Part shown: one piece after another, positions 1 to 7,002 of the stretch
How the letters are laid out: every line of letters starts with the position of its first letter
How positions within the stretch are numbered: position 1 is the stretch's first letter
DNA from: Desulfuromonadaceae bacterium
GTDB lineage: Bacteria; Desulfobacterota; Desulfuromonadia; Desulfuromonadales; Desulfuromonadaceae
DNA: 12,363 bases
Assembly: GCA_027065245.1 (NCBI GenBank)
Contig: JAMOOS010000136.1
Location: forward strand, 1 to 12,363
Direction of reading: 5' to 3'
Notes under the pieces: generated by a model
Told to the model about the DNA's origin: nothing
Database searches by the model: none
Seen by the model: the letters and a program-made list of their open reading frames with translations, nothing else
Program-made: the position numbers and the translations under genes

Positions 1-1684
1 CCGCCGGTGAAGCGCTGGTGACCTGGCCTGATTCCAGCAGCGCCGCCGCTTTGGCAAGTAGTTCGGCAACGTTGTGCCCGGCCTCCACCACCAGTACCAA
101 GCGTACCGGCGCAGTGGCGTCAAAATTGGCGCGGCTGCGGGCGGCAAAGCGGCGCAGACGTTCATCGTCGGCGTCCGGAATCTGCTGCAGTTGCTGTCGC
201 AGCGCGGCGTTGTCTGTGCCGCTGAGGGCAATTATCTGGGCGCAGCGGGCAAAATCATCCTCGCTTTTAGCGGCGCCGTATTCTTCCAGAACACAGTGGA
301 AATTACTGCCGCCGAAACCGAAGGCGCTCACCGCCGCCCGGCGTGGATGGGCAGAGGAGGGCAGCCACGGCCTGGCGCTGGTGTTGATGTAGAAAGGCGT
401 ATTTCCTTCGGTGATCACCTGCTGCGGTTTCTCCACATTTATGGTGGGAGGAAGCACTTTGTGATGCAGCGCCAGAGCTGCCTTGATAAGACCGGCGGAA
501 CCGGCGGCGGCCTTGGTGTGGCCGATCTGCGATTTTACCGAGCCCAGGGCGCACCACGGTGTGCCGTCGCTTTCACCGTATACTTCGCGCAGGGCCGATA
601 CTTCAGCGGCATCGCCAACCTTGGTGCCGGTACCGTGTGCCTCCACCAGGGTGATGGTGCGCGGATCGACATCAGCCAGTTTGTAGGCATTGCGCAGGGT
701 TTTCTGCTGGCCGTGGGCACTGGGTTCGTAAATGGCCCCCTTTTTTCCGTCGCTGGCGGTGCCGATGCCACGGATAAGCGCGTAGATGTGATCGCCGTCA
801 CGTTCCGCGTCCTCCAGCCGTTTGAGCACTACCAGACCCAGTCCTTCACCGATCATGGTGCCGTCGGAACTGCTGTCGAAGGGACGGATGAGATTGGATG
901 GGGACAACGCCGGGGTTTTGCTAAAACAGGTATACATGAAGATGTCGTTGAAGGTGTCGATGCCACCGGTGATCACCATATCGCAGTGACCGCATTCCAG
1001 CTCCATGGCTGCCATGTGTACAGCACTTAAAGAGCTGCCACAGGCGGCATCGACAACACTGTTGGTGCCGCCGAGATCAAACTGTTTGCTGATCCGCCCT
1101 GCCACCACGTTGCCAAGCAGACCGGGAAATGAGTTTTCCTGCCACGGCACATAGCTGGCGGCAATGCGCTCCACCGCCTCGTCCACCACATCTTCGGGCA
1201 GACCGCAGTCACGCAGAGCCTGGCGCCATATCGGGTGCCCCAGGCGCGCTCCCAGGGGGATAACCATCTCCAGCGCGCCGGTAACACCCAGCAACACGCT
1301 TACCCGCTCGCGGGCGAACTCACTGGCGGGGTCGTAACCGGCATCTTTGAGCGCTTCGCGCGCCGCCACCAGGCCGAGGAGCTGCGAGGTGTCGATGGCC
1401 TCGAGAATATTGGGCTGTATGCTGAACTCCATGGGGTTGAAGTCGATAGTGTCGAGAAAACCGCCGCGTTTGCCATAGGTGCGGTCGGGCGCTTTCGGAT
1501 CGGGATCGTACAGGTCGGCAACGCGCCAGTGGGTTTCGGGCACATCGCTGATGCAGTCCACTCCTTCGCGGATATTGGCCCAGTAGGCCTGTTTGCTGGC
1601 GGCCTTGGGAAATAGACAGCCGATGCCGACGATGGCCAGTTTTTTGCTGTTGGTCCGGTTTGTGTGTGCACCCGTATCAGTCAC
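1..1684 (-). CDS. pfaA: PfaA-like polyunsaturated fatty acid/secondary lipid synthase, ketosynthase portion (partial, runs off left edge)
   Basis: The frame stays open on the minus strand from a GTG at 1684-1682 to base 1, giving about 561 residues and no stop, so only the N-terminus of a large protein is present. It begins with a beta-ketoacyl synthase domain (about residues 15-465). The early motif VGIGCLFPKA is followed by PWQENSFPGLLGNVVAGRI, typical of the PfaA family. The nucleophile is Cys215 in VVDAACGSSLSA; the partner histidines are His350 (EAHGTGT) and His389 (GSVKSQIGHTK); the domain closes with SAFGFGGSNFHCVLEEY. Residues after about 480 lead toward an acyltransferase domain that is cut off. 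In the family this enzyme performs decarboxylative Claisen condensation on ACP-bound chains, building polyunsaturated or other long-chain lipids in the cytoplasm. The GTG start follows an AAGGAG by 7 nt and overlaps the pfaD stop by 8 nt, so the two are co-translated. Family assignment is firm; the product made and the downstream domains are unknown. Confidence 0.88.
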   Translation of the reverse strand, partial: MTDTGAHTNRTNSKKLAIVGIGCLFPKAASKQAYWANIREGVDCISDVPETHWRVADLYDPDPKAPDRTYGKRGGFLDTIDFNPMEFSIQPNILEAIDTSQLLGLVAAREALKDAGYDPASEFARERVSVLLGVTGALEMVIPLGARLGHPIWRQALRDCGLPEDVVDEAVERIAASYVPWQENSFPGLLGNVVAGRISKQFDLGGTNSVVDAACGSSLSAVHMAAMELECGHCDMVITGGIDTFNDIFMYTCFSKTPALSPSNLIRPFDSSSDGTMIGEGLGLVVLKRLEDAERDGDHIYALIRGIGTASDGKKGAIYEPSAHGQQKTLRNAYKLADVDPRTITLVEAHGTGTKVGDAAEVSALREVYGESDGTPWCALGSVKSQIGHTKAAAGSAGLIKAALALHHKVLPPTINVEKPQQVITEGNTPFYINTSARPWLPSSAHPRRAAVSAFGFGGSNFHCVLEEYGAAKSEDDFARCAQIIALSGTDNAALRQQLQQIPDADDERLRRFAARSRANFDATAPVRLVLVVEAGHNVAELLAKAAALLESGQVTSASPA

Positions 1685-3311
1685 GCAGGTACTCCTTGAT
1701 CTGTTCGGTGGTTAGAGGGGTAATGGACAGTTCGGCATCGGGCAGGGCAACGCCGTAATTGCGCAGAATATTGGCGCGGGTTAAAACTGCAGCGCCAAAC
1801 AAAATATTCAGGTTAACCTCGGCGACGCGGCGGTTCTCCGCCTGCTGCATGAAAGTACCGGCGCTCCACTCGTTAAAGGCGCCCATGGCCGGGCCGCACC
1901 ATATCTGATAATCCATACGATGCTGCTCGTCCCCGGCGATGGCCCAGTGAGTTGCCTGCCCCAGATAGGAACGAAACACCAGCGCCATAAGATGCTTGGG
2001 ATCGCGCTCGGCCCGTTCTACCTGACGTGGATCGCGATTCAGGAAAAATTCCCTGGTCTGACGCCATACGTCACCAAGCGGCTGGCGGAAAAACGTCTGT
2101 TCCAGTTTCTTCCGTTCGTCGGCGGGAATGGCATCCAGGGAGGGGTAGGCGCGGTACAGCTCGTACAATTTGGCGGCGCGCATGGAAAACATGGTGCCGC
2201 GCTTGAGCACCTGCACCTCGACGCCCATCTCAAACATGTCCGCCGCCGGAGCCATGGCGATATCGGCCTGACGTGTCTGCGCCAGCATGGCGCGTACCGC
2301 ATCACAAGTGCCCGATTCAATACACGCCTGATTTACGCTGCCGGTAACCAGATAGTCGGCACCCATGGCCATGGCGGCGGCAGCGCTGCGCGGACAGGCA
2401 ATACCACCGGCCAGACCGACGCGCGGTACGGCAGCATATTGATGCCGACGCTGAATTTCGTCGCGCAGGGCGCAAATGGTGGGAAACAGCGACAACGCCG
2501 GACGGTTGTCGGTATGACCGCCGGAATCGGCCTCGGCGGTGATATCTTCTGCCACCGGCACCAGTTGCGCCAGTTGCGCCTGTTCCGGGGTGATATGCCC
2601 CTGTTCCAGCAACTGGCGGATGATTTTTTCCGGCGGCGGCGCCAAAAATTGCCGTGCCACTTCCTCGCGCGAAATTTTGCCGATAACGCGGTTAGGCGTG
2701 ATAATGCTGCCGTCGGCGCCGCGGTGGATGCCATGCAGACGGTAGCGGACAATGTTAGCGCTCATGGTGAGAAAAGCCGAAGCTTCCACCAGGCGCACAT
2801 TGCGGCGCAGATACAGTTCCACCAGCGCCTGCTCCAGCTCCTGTTCGTGCGGACTGTGAATGAGATTGACGCCAAAAGGCAACTCGCCCAGTTGCCGCTG
2901 CAGGGTGGTGATGGCTTCGTCGACCTGATCCAGCGTCAGCCCGGCGGCGCCGAAACAACCGAGCATACCCGCCTTGCCCATGGCGATAACCAGCTCGACC
3001 GAAGATATCCCCTTGGCCATGGAACCGGCGACAACTGGATAGCGCACGCCGTGGCAGCGCAGAAAATTGTCATTACCGCAGCGTTGCAACGGCAACGGCG
3101 GCGCTACGGCAAACAACGCGCAGTCGCCTGCCGCTGCCGGGGCCGAGGTGATAACCGCTTCGCCATCGCTATAGAAGCCTTTGCCCGTTGTCGTAGCGGC
3201 AACATAAACTGGACGGTTTACCCGTTGTAACGCCTCCAACGCTGTTTTAGCGCCGGGCCGGTGGCTAGAAGTTAAACGCAGGTAGCCGACTGGTGTTGAG
3301 CTGGAGTTCAT
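1677..3311 (-). CDS. pfaD: PfaD-type FMN-dependent enoyl reductase of a polyunsaturated fatty acid/secondary lipid synthase
   Basis: A 544-residue protein, about the usual PfaD length. It belongs to the nitronate monooxygenase/2-nitropropane dioxygenase TIM-barrel flavoprotein superfamily, PfaD branch, which supplies in trans the enoyl reductase step of PfaABC-type synthases. Visible hallmarks are YPVVAGSMAKGISS near residue 90, EADSGGHTD at 260-268, GLAGGIACPRSAAAA near 300, TGSVNQAC at 323-330 and MAPAADMFEMGVEVQVLKRG near 352. The C-terminal extension is typical of PfaD, with RDPRQVERAERDPKHLMALVFR and MDYQIWCGPAMGAFN. I chose the ATG at 3311; an in-frame TTG at 3320 (547 aa) has a weak GGA 5 nt upstream and cannot be excluded, and neither start has a good Shine-Dalgarno. 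Its stop overlaps the pfaA-like start. pfaD coming first differs from the pfaA-B-C-D order of marine gammaproteobacteria. No truncation is seen. Confidence 0.93.
   Translation of the reverse strand: MNSSSTPVGYLRLTSSHRPGAKTALEALQRVNRPVYVAATTTGKGFYSDGEAVITSAPAAAGDCALFAVAPPLPLQRCGNDNFLRCHGVRYPVVAGSMAKGISSVELVIAMGKAGMLGCFGAAGLTLDQVDEAITTLQRQLGELPFGVNLIHSPHEQELEQALVELYLRRNVRLVEASAFLTMSANIVRYRLHGIHRGADGSIITPNRVIGKISREEVARQFLAPPPEKIIRQLLEQGHITPEQAQLAQLVPVAEDITAEADSGGHTDNRPALSLFPTICALRDEIQRRHQYAAVPRVGLAGGIACPRSAAAAMAMGADYLVTGSVNQACIESGTCDAVRAMLAQTRQADIAMAPAADMFEMGVEVQVLKRGTMFSMRAAKLYELYRAYPSLDAIPADERKKLEQTFFRQPLGDVWRQTREFFLNRDPRQVERAERDPKHLMALVFRSYLGQATHWAIAGDEQHRMDYQIWCGPAMGAFNEWSAGTFMQQAENRRVAEVNLNILFGAAVLTRANILRNYGVALPDAELSITPLTTEQIKEYLRD
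1692..1697 (-). promoter_or_regulatory. Shine-Dalgarno of the pfaA-like gene
   Basis: On the minus strand AAGGAG lies inside the last codons of pfaD, 7 nt before the GTG at 1684. This fixes the GTG as the start of the pfaA-like gene and indicates translational coupling with pfaD. Confidence 0.8.
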
Positions 3312-3422
3312 AAGTAGCAATAAAATCCAATGGTTGATGTGTATTTTACCGTGTTGTCATGCTGCCGTTTCAGCTGTAGACACACAAAGAGGGGAATTAT
3401 GCCATTTCCTGCCGGCGATGGC

Positions 3423-3462
3423 AAAAAAAAAGCGCCGCCCGACATCTTGTCGAGCGGCGCTT
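3423..3462 (-). terminator. Intrinsic (rho-independent) terminator of the rubrerythrin gene
   Basis: Read on the minus strand, the stem has outer arms GCGCCGC/GCGGCGC and inner arms CGACA/TGTCG with one C-A mismatch and a three-base loop, followed directly by nine T. It lies 21 nt past the rubrerythrin stop codon, so it ends that transcript and separates it from pfaD. Confidence 0.93.
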
Positions 3463-3483
3463 CTGAACATACTACAAAGCCTA

Positions 3484-4035
3484 TCAGGAAAAATAACGCT
3501 TGAGCAGACCGGCGAAAGCCATGCCGTGACGCATCTCGTCCTTGCACATCTCGTGTACGGTGTCGTGGATGGCGTCGAGGTTGAGTTCTTTGGCGCGGGT
3601 GGCAATCTTCTTTTTGCCGGCACAGGCACCGTTTTCGGCCTGAACACGTTTTTCCAGATTGGTTTTGGTGTCGGCGTCTACCACCTCACCGAGCAGTTCG
3701 GCAAATTTGGCGGCATGTTCCGCTTCTTCCCAGGCGATGCGTTTGTAGGCTTCGGCAACTTCGGGATAACCTTCGCGGTCAGCCTGACGACTCATGGCGA
3801 TATACATGCCAACTTCGGTGCATTCGCCGACAAAGTGGGCGCGCAACCCTTCGAGAATTTCAGCGTCAACGCCCTGAGCCACACCGATGCGGTGCTCGTC
3901 GGCCCAGGTAAGTTCGGCAGAGCCGTCGTCCTGCAGTTCGAATTTGTCCGGGCCAACACCACATTGCGGGCAGGCTTCGGGGGGATTTTCACCTTCATGA
4001 ACATAACCGCAAACTGTACAGATCCATTTTTTCAT
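3484..4035 (-). CDS. Reverse rubrerythrin (N-terminal rubredoxin, C-terminal diiron domain)
   Basis: A 183-residue cytoplasmic protein. The rubredoxin-like Fe(Cys)4 centre comes first: Cys6 and Cys9 (ICTVCGYVHEG) and Cys22 and Cys25 (ACPQCG). A ferritin-like four-helix diiron domain follows, with ECTEVGMY, EEAEHAAKF and DEMRHGMAF supplying the Glu and His ligands. Classical rubrerythrin has the opposite domain order; the rubredoxin-first form is the 'reverse rubrerythrin' described in clostridia, an oxygen-induced NADH-linked peroxidase that reduces hydrogen peroxide and protects anaerobes. I start at the ATG at 4035, which has GGGAG 8 nt upstream. The longer GTG start at 4044 overlaps that Shine-Dalgarno and is not workable. 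The gene looks like a single-gene transcription unit, with its own strong promoter and a strong terminator. Peroxidase activity is inferred from the family. Confidence 0.93.
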   Translation of the reverse strand: MKKWICTVCGYVHEGENPPEACPQCGVGPDKFELQDDGSAELTWADEHRIGVAQGVDAEILEGLRAHFVGECTEVGMYIAMSRQADREGYPEVAEAYKRIAWEEAEHAAKFAELLGEVVDADTKTNLEKRVQAENGACAGKKKIATRAKELNLDAIHDTVHEMCKDEMRHGMAFAGLLKRYFS

Positions 4036-4043
4036 TGTTTTCA

Positions 4044-4048
4044 CTCCC
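4044..4048 (-). promoter_or_regulatory. Shine-Dalgarno that decides the rubrerythrin start
   Basis: GGGAG on the minus strand, 8 nt before the ATG at 4035. It overlaps the alternative GTG at 4044-4042, so translation must begin at the ATG. Confidence 0.75.
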
Positions 4049-4092
4049 GGGGTTAGAGTTTGATTGTTGACTGGTTAATTGTTACTGGAACA

Positions 4093-4121
4093 GTTATATA
4101 TATTGGTCAGCCCAGTGTCAA
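4093..4121 (-). promoter_or_regulatory. Sigma-70-type promoter of the rubrerythrin gene
   Basis: On the minus strand a perfect -35 box TTGACA (4121-4116) is separated by exactly 17 nt from the -10 box TATAAC (4098-4093, five of six consensus bases). Transcription would start near 4086, leaving a leader of about 50 nt before the ATG at 4035. A small palindrome, ACTG-GAA-CAGT (4084-4094), covers the -10 edge and the predicted start site and could be an operator. Confidence 0.8.
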
Positions 4122-4191
4122 CAGGAAAAAATCACCCTGATGATATTTTTTCTTTGCGGCGGTCGAATCTAAAGGAAAGTCCGATCGGCTC

Positions 4192-4614
4192 TTAGTGCAG
4201 TGTGTGTGGCTGAACTGCATTCTGCTGTGTGTCCAGTGCCTGATGAAATGCTGCCTGAGGGATATGCAGCGGGGGAAAACCGGCACGGCGGGTAATGTCG
4301 GCTACCACCTCGCGCAGATAAGGGAAAATGCACTGGGCACAGTAACCACTGGTTAATTTTTCCAAAGCTGCGGACGGCTGCGCGGCGTGGGTTTCAAACA
4401 GTCCCGCTCCTTCCACCTCAAGAGAAAAAGGGGCACTGACATCATCAAATGTGACAAGCATAAACACCTGCAATCGCCGATCGTTGTACTCGTGGCGCAG
4501 TTTGAATTCGGTACGCACACGCGCCTGACCGCTGCCGTGAAAATCACTTTTTACGGCAAAACTGATGTTTACAACACGAAAATCAATAAAAGTAGTAGCG
4601 CTGTTGTTATCCAT
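4192..4614 (-). CDS. Divergent SecB-family protein-export chaperone
   Basis: A 140-residue protein starting at the ATG at 4614, with no clear Shine-Dalgarno. Its C-terminal half carries the SecB signature: an EVEGAGLF strand, then YCAQCIFPYLREVVADITRRAG and FPPLHIPQAAFHQAL, which align by eye with the FPYAR-E...GGFPPL...NFDALY pattern of SecB. The N-terminal half fits the SecB beta-sheet (FRVVNISFAVKSDF) but lacks the usual SFEAPNAP stretch. Canonical SecB is a cytoplasmic homotetramer that holds preproteins unfolded and passes them to SecA; related solitary chaperones control toxin-antitoxin pairs. No toxin or antitoxin is seen next to it, so an export or general chaperone role is more likely. 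The rubrerythrin gene lies downstream on the same strand with its own promoter. SecB-fold membership is fairly sure; true SecB function is not. Confidence 0.75.
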   Translation of the reverse strand: MDNNSATTFIDFRVVNISFAVKSDFHGSGQARVRTEFKLRHEYNDRRLQVFMLVTFDDVSAPFSLEVEGAGLFETHAAQPSAALEKLTSGYCAQCIFPYLREVVADITRRAGFPPLHIPQAAFHQALDTQQNAVQPHTLH

Positions 4615-4761
4615 AAGATAACACTACCACCGGGTCGTTATGCACGCAAGCCGGAAGCACCGGCAAACCCGTCTTACTTTCCATGAATTGGCGGCAAAAC
4701 ATCTGGCTGATCCATTTTTTCGCTTCGATTCGTAATGTCAGACAAACTCCAAAGCGGAAAA

Positions 4762-4974
4762 CTACAGCGAAAGATGCCGTTGCTCAATATGTTGAACATA
4801 GACGGCATCGGCGAGTACGGCATGACGCTGTGGTAGCCGATTACAGTGGATATTACGGTAATGACACAGCAGGTTGGCGGTGGCCAGGGTGAGGCTGGAG
4901 ATGGTAATGAGTATCAGCAGTACAGCAATCAAATCGCTGCCAAAAGCTTTTATCTGTTTGGCAATTGTGGTCAC
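4762..4974 (-). CDS. Small single-pass membrane protein of unknown function (70 aa)
   Basis: I do not recognise this gene. It starts with GTG at 4974; GGAGG sits 7 nt upstream, and an in-frame TGA a few codons further up leaves no earlier start. The short basic N-terminus (MTTIAKQIKAFGSD) precedes a hydrophobic segment at about residues 15-37 (LIAVLLILITISSLTLATAN), which should be a membrane helix or uncleaved signal anchor. The tail of about 33 residues has two Cys and several His and Arg. By the positive-inside rule either orientation is possible. It lies between the SecB-like gene and the divergent lepA series. The excellent ribosome binding site and the clean hydrophobic segment make it a likely real gene, despite its small size and the lack of known relatives. 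Confidence 0.55.
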   Translation of the reverse strand: MTTIAKQIKAFGSDLIAVLLILITISSLTLATANLLCHYRNIHCNRLPQRHAVLADAVYVQHIEQRHLSL

Positions 4975-4981
4975 GGTGTCG

Positions 4982-4986
4982 CCTCC
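4982..4986 (-). promoter_or_regulatory. Strong Shine-Dalgarno of the 70-aa membrane protein
   Basis: GGAGG on the minus strand, 7 nt before the GTG at 4974. This is the main argument that the small reading frame is translated. Confidence 0.6.
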
Positions 4987-5000
4987 ATGCGTATAAAATC

Positions 5001-5019
5001 ACACAGCTTCGTACTGTGT
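5001..5019. repeat. Inverted repeat in the divergent intergenic region
   Basis: ACACAG and CTGTGT form perfect 6-nt arms around a 7-nt spacer. It lies just upstream of the small membrane protein's ribosome binding site, within a possible minus-strand promoter (TAGACA, 18 nt, TTTTAT). It could be an operator or a small RNA hairpin; it has no T-tract, so it is not a terminator. Confidence 0.35.
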
Positions 5020-5068
5020 CTACCCTGCTTATCGGCAACTGCTCCAAAACCATTAGCATGATTATCGC

Positions 5069-5097
5069 TTTACAAAAAAAACGATTCTGACTAGTCT
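5069..5097 (+). promoter_or_regulatory. Candidate promoter of the lepA series
   Basis: TTTACA (5069-5074, five of six -35 consensus bases) lies 17 nt before TAGTCT (5092-5097, only three of six -10 bases). The spacer is A-rich on its upstream side. It would leave a leader of about 95 nt before lepA. The weak -10 box makes this tentative. Confidence 0.3.
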
Positions 5098-5197
5098 ACA
5101 CACCGCCTAAATTGGAATCCCTGTCTTGTTTACATACACGTAACCGTGCGCTGTTTCGCTCGCCGGGGCGGAATTAAATCCATAACATGAGGACTGC

Positions 5198-6997
5198 ATG
5201 AAACAGAGCAATATCCGTAATTTTTCCATTATCGCCCACATCGACCACGGCAAATCCACTCTGGCCGACCGTCTGCTGGAGGAAACCGGCACCTTGAGCG
5301 AGCGGGAGAAAACCGACCAGTTTCTCGACAAGATGGATCTGGAGCGGGAGCGCGGCATAACCATCAAGGCGCAGAGCGTTTGTTTGCAATATACCGCCGA
5401 CGATGGTGAAACCTACGCCCTCAACCTTATTGACACTCCCGGCCATGTCGATTTTACCTACGAGGTCAGCCGCTCGTTAACCGCTTGCGAAGGGGCGTTG
5501 CTGGTAGTGGATGCCTCTCAGGGGGTGGAAGCGCAAACACTGGCCAATGTCTATCTGGCCTTGGACGAGGATCTGGAGATTTTTCCGGTTCTGAATAAAA
5601 TTGACCTGCCCGGTGCCGAACCGGAGCGGGTAAAGCAGGAGATCGAGGATATTATCGGCCTCGACGCCGCCGACGCCATTGTCGCCAGCGCCAAGGACGG
5701 CATCGGCATTCATGAAATTCTCGAAAGAATCGTCCAGCGCGTTCCCGCCCCGTCCGGTGATGTCGACGCCCCGTTAAAGGCGCTGATTTTCGATTCCTGG
5801 TACGATCCCTATCAAGGGGTTATTGTCATGGTGCGTATTGTCGACGGCGTTATTCGCAAGGGTGACAAAATCCAGCTCATGATCAGCAAAAGCACTTACG
5901 AAGTGCTTAAGGTCGGCATTTTCTCTCCCGGTCCCATAGTGCGCAATGAACTGTGTGCCGGCGAGGTCGGCTTTATCATCGCCGGTATCAAAGTGGTCAA
6001 GGACGCCAAGGTTGGCGATACCATAACCCATCTGCACCGGCCCGCCGCCGAAGCGCTGCCCGGTTTCCAGGATGTGAAGCCCATGGTGTTCTCCGGATTG
6101 TATCCCATTGATACCAGTGAATACGAGCTGTTGCGCGACGCGCTGGAAAAATTGCAGCTTAACGATTCCGCCATCAGCTACGAGCCGGAAAACTCGGTGG
6201 CACTGGGCTTCGGCTTCCGCTGCGGTTTTCTCGGCCTGTTACACATGGAGATCGTCCAGGAGCGGCTGGAGCGGGAATTTGGTATCGATCTTATCACCAC
6301 AGCGCCGACGGTGGTCTATCACGTTACCACGGTAAAGGGGGAGCTGCTCCATGTCGATAGTGCCAACAAGCTGCCGGAGGTGCAGTATATAGATAAAATC
6401 GAGGAGCCGTTCATTCTCGCTTCTATCCATGTGCCCAACGAATATGTCGGCTCGATTCTGGCCCTGTGCGAGGAGAAACGCGGCGTACAGCGCGAGATAA
6501 AATACCTCACCGAAAATCGTGTGATGATTATCTACGAACTGCCGCTAAACGAGATTGTTCTCGACTTTTACGATCGCCTCAAATCCATTTCGCGCGGTTA
6601 CGCTTCCCTCGACTACGAGCATCTCGATTACCGCACCAGCGATCTGGTGCGCATGAACGTTATGATAAACGGCGAGGTGGTGGATGCGCTTTCTCTTATT
6701 GTCCACAAGGATAAAGCACAGTCGCGCGGACGTGAGCTGGTAGCCAAAATGAAGGAGTTTATCCCGCGCCAGCAGTTTGTGGTGGCGGTGCAGGCAGCGG
6801 TGGGCGGACGGATAATCGCCCGCGAAACAGTAAAAGCGCTGCGCAAGGATGTTACCGCCAAATGTTATGGCGGCGATATCTCCAGAAAACGCAAGTTGCT
6901 GGAGAAACAGAAAGAGGGTAAAAAGCGGATGAAGCAGATTGGCAGCGTGGAGTTGCCGCAGGAGGCTTTTCTGGCCATACTTAAAGTGAAAGAGTAG
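5198..6997 (+). CDS. lepA: Elongation factor 4 (LepA), ribosomal back-translocating GTPase
   Basis: A 599-residue protein, full family length. GTPase motifs are in order: G1 AHIDHGKS (13-20), G2 RGITIKAQ (about 52-59), G3 DTPGH (79-83), G4 NKID (133-136) and G5 SAKDG (164-168). They are followed by the EF-G-like domains II, III and V (FRCGFLGLLHMEI, then NEYVGSILALCEEKRG). The LepA-specific C-terminal domain holds KCYGGDISRKRKLLEKQKEGKKRMK and ends in LPQEAFLAILKV. It binds ribosomes and acts on stalled or mistranslocated complexes; a role in 30S assembly has also been reported in E. coli. The ATG is preceded by GAGGA with a short 4-nt spacer. It is the first gene of the plus-strand series, 5 nt ahead of lepB, the same pairing as the classical lep operon. 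All motifs are intact. Confidence 0.98.
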   Translation: MKQSNIRNFSIIAHIDHGKSTLADRLLEETGTLSEREKTDQFLDKMDLERERGITIKAQSVCLQYTADDGETYALNLIDTPGHVDFTYEVSRSLTACEGALLVVDASQGVEAQTLANVYLALDEDLEIFPVLNKIDLPGAEPERVKQEIEDIIGLDAADAIVASAKDGIGIHEILERIVQRVPAPSGDVDAPLKALIFDSWYDPYQGVIVMVRIVDGVIRKGDKIQLMISKSTYEVLKVGIFSPGPIVRNELCAGEVGFIIAGIKVVKDAKVGDTITHLHRPAAEALPGFQDVKPMVFSGLYPIDTSEYELLRDALEKLQLNDSAISYEPENSVALGFGFRCGFLGLLHMEIVQERLEREFGIDLITTAPTVVYHVTTVKGELLHVDSANKLPEVQYIDKIEEPFILASIHVPNEYVGSILALCEEKRGVQREIKYLTENRVMIIYELPLNEIVLDFYDRLKSISRGYASLDYEHLDYRTSDLVRMNVMINGEVVDALSLIVHKDKAQSRGRELVAKMKEFIPRQQFVVAVQAAVGGRIIARETVKALRKDVTAKCYGGDISRKRKLLEKQKEGKKRMKQIGSVELPQEAFLAILKVKE

Positions 6998-7002
6998 CTA
7001 TT

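Noticed and set aside
74..1030. Long plus-strand reading frame of 318 codons
   Set aside because: It lies opposite the ketosynthase of the pfaA-like gene, whose conserved motifs prove the minus strand is coding. Its translation has no recognisable domain.
2555..2585. Short tandem repeat of a 9-nt unit (gccagttgc twice) in pfaD
   Set aside because: It is in frame, encodes a QLAQL stretch in a helical segment and has only two copies, so it is ordinary coding sequence.
1920..3230. Long plus-strand reading frame of 436 codons
   Set aside because: A shadow opposite pfaD. The minus-strand frame carries the PfaD motifs, and the plus-strand translation shows low-complexity, unfamiliar sequence.
3312..3420. 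Promoter for pfaD (TAAAAT-like -10)
   Set aside because: TAAAAT is present on the minus strand, but no acceptable -35 box lies at 16-18 nt, so I do not call it.
4036..4044. GTG start for rubrerythrin three codons upstream
   Set aside because: This GTG overlaps the GGGAG that must serve as ribosome binding site, so the ATG at 4035 is preferred.
3334..4056. Plus-strand reading frame of 240 codons over the rubrerythrin gene
   Set aside because: It is the complement of the rubrerythrin coding sequence and runs through its terminator; no family signature is present.
4130..4191. Possible terminator for the SecB-like gene (CCGATCGG palindrome, and ATCA/TGAT arms before a T-run)
   Set aside because: The stems are only about 4 bp each, and the T-run is not next to the GC-rich palindrome. 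Too weak to call.
4650..4664. GCCGG/CCGGC hairpin upstream of the SecB-like gene
   Set aside because: A 5-bp stem with no T-tract and no clear link to a promoter; easily chance in GC-rich DNA.
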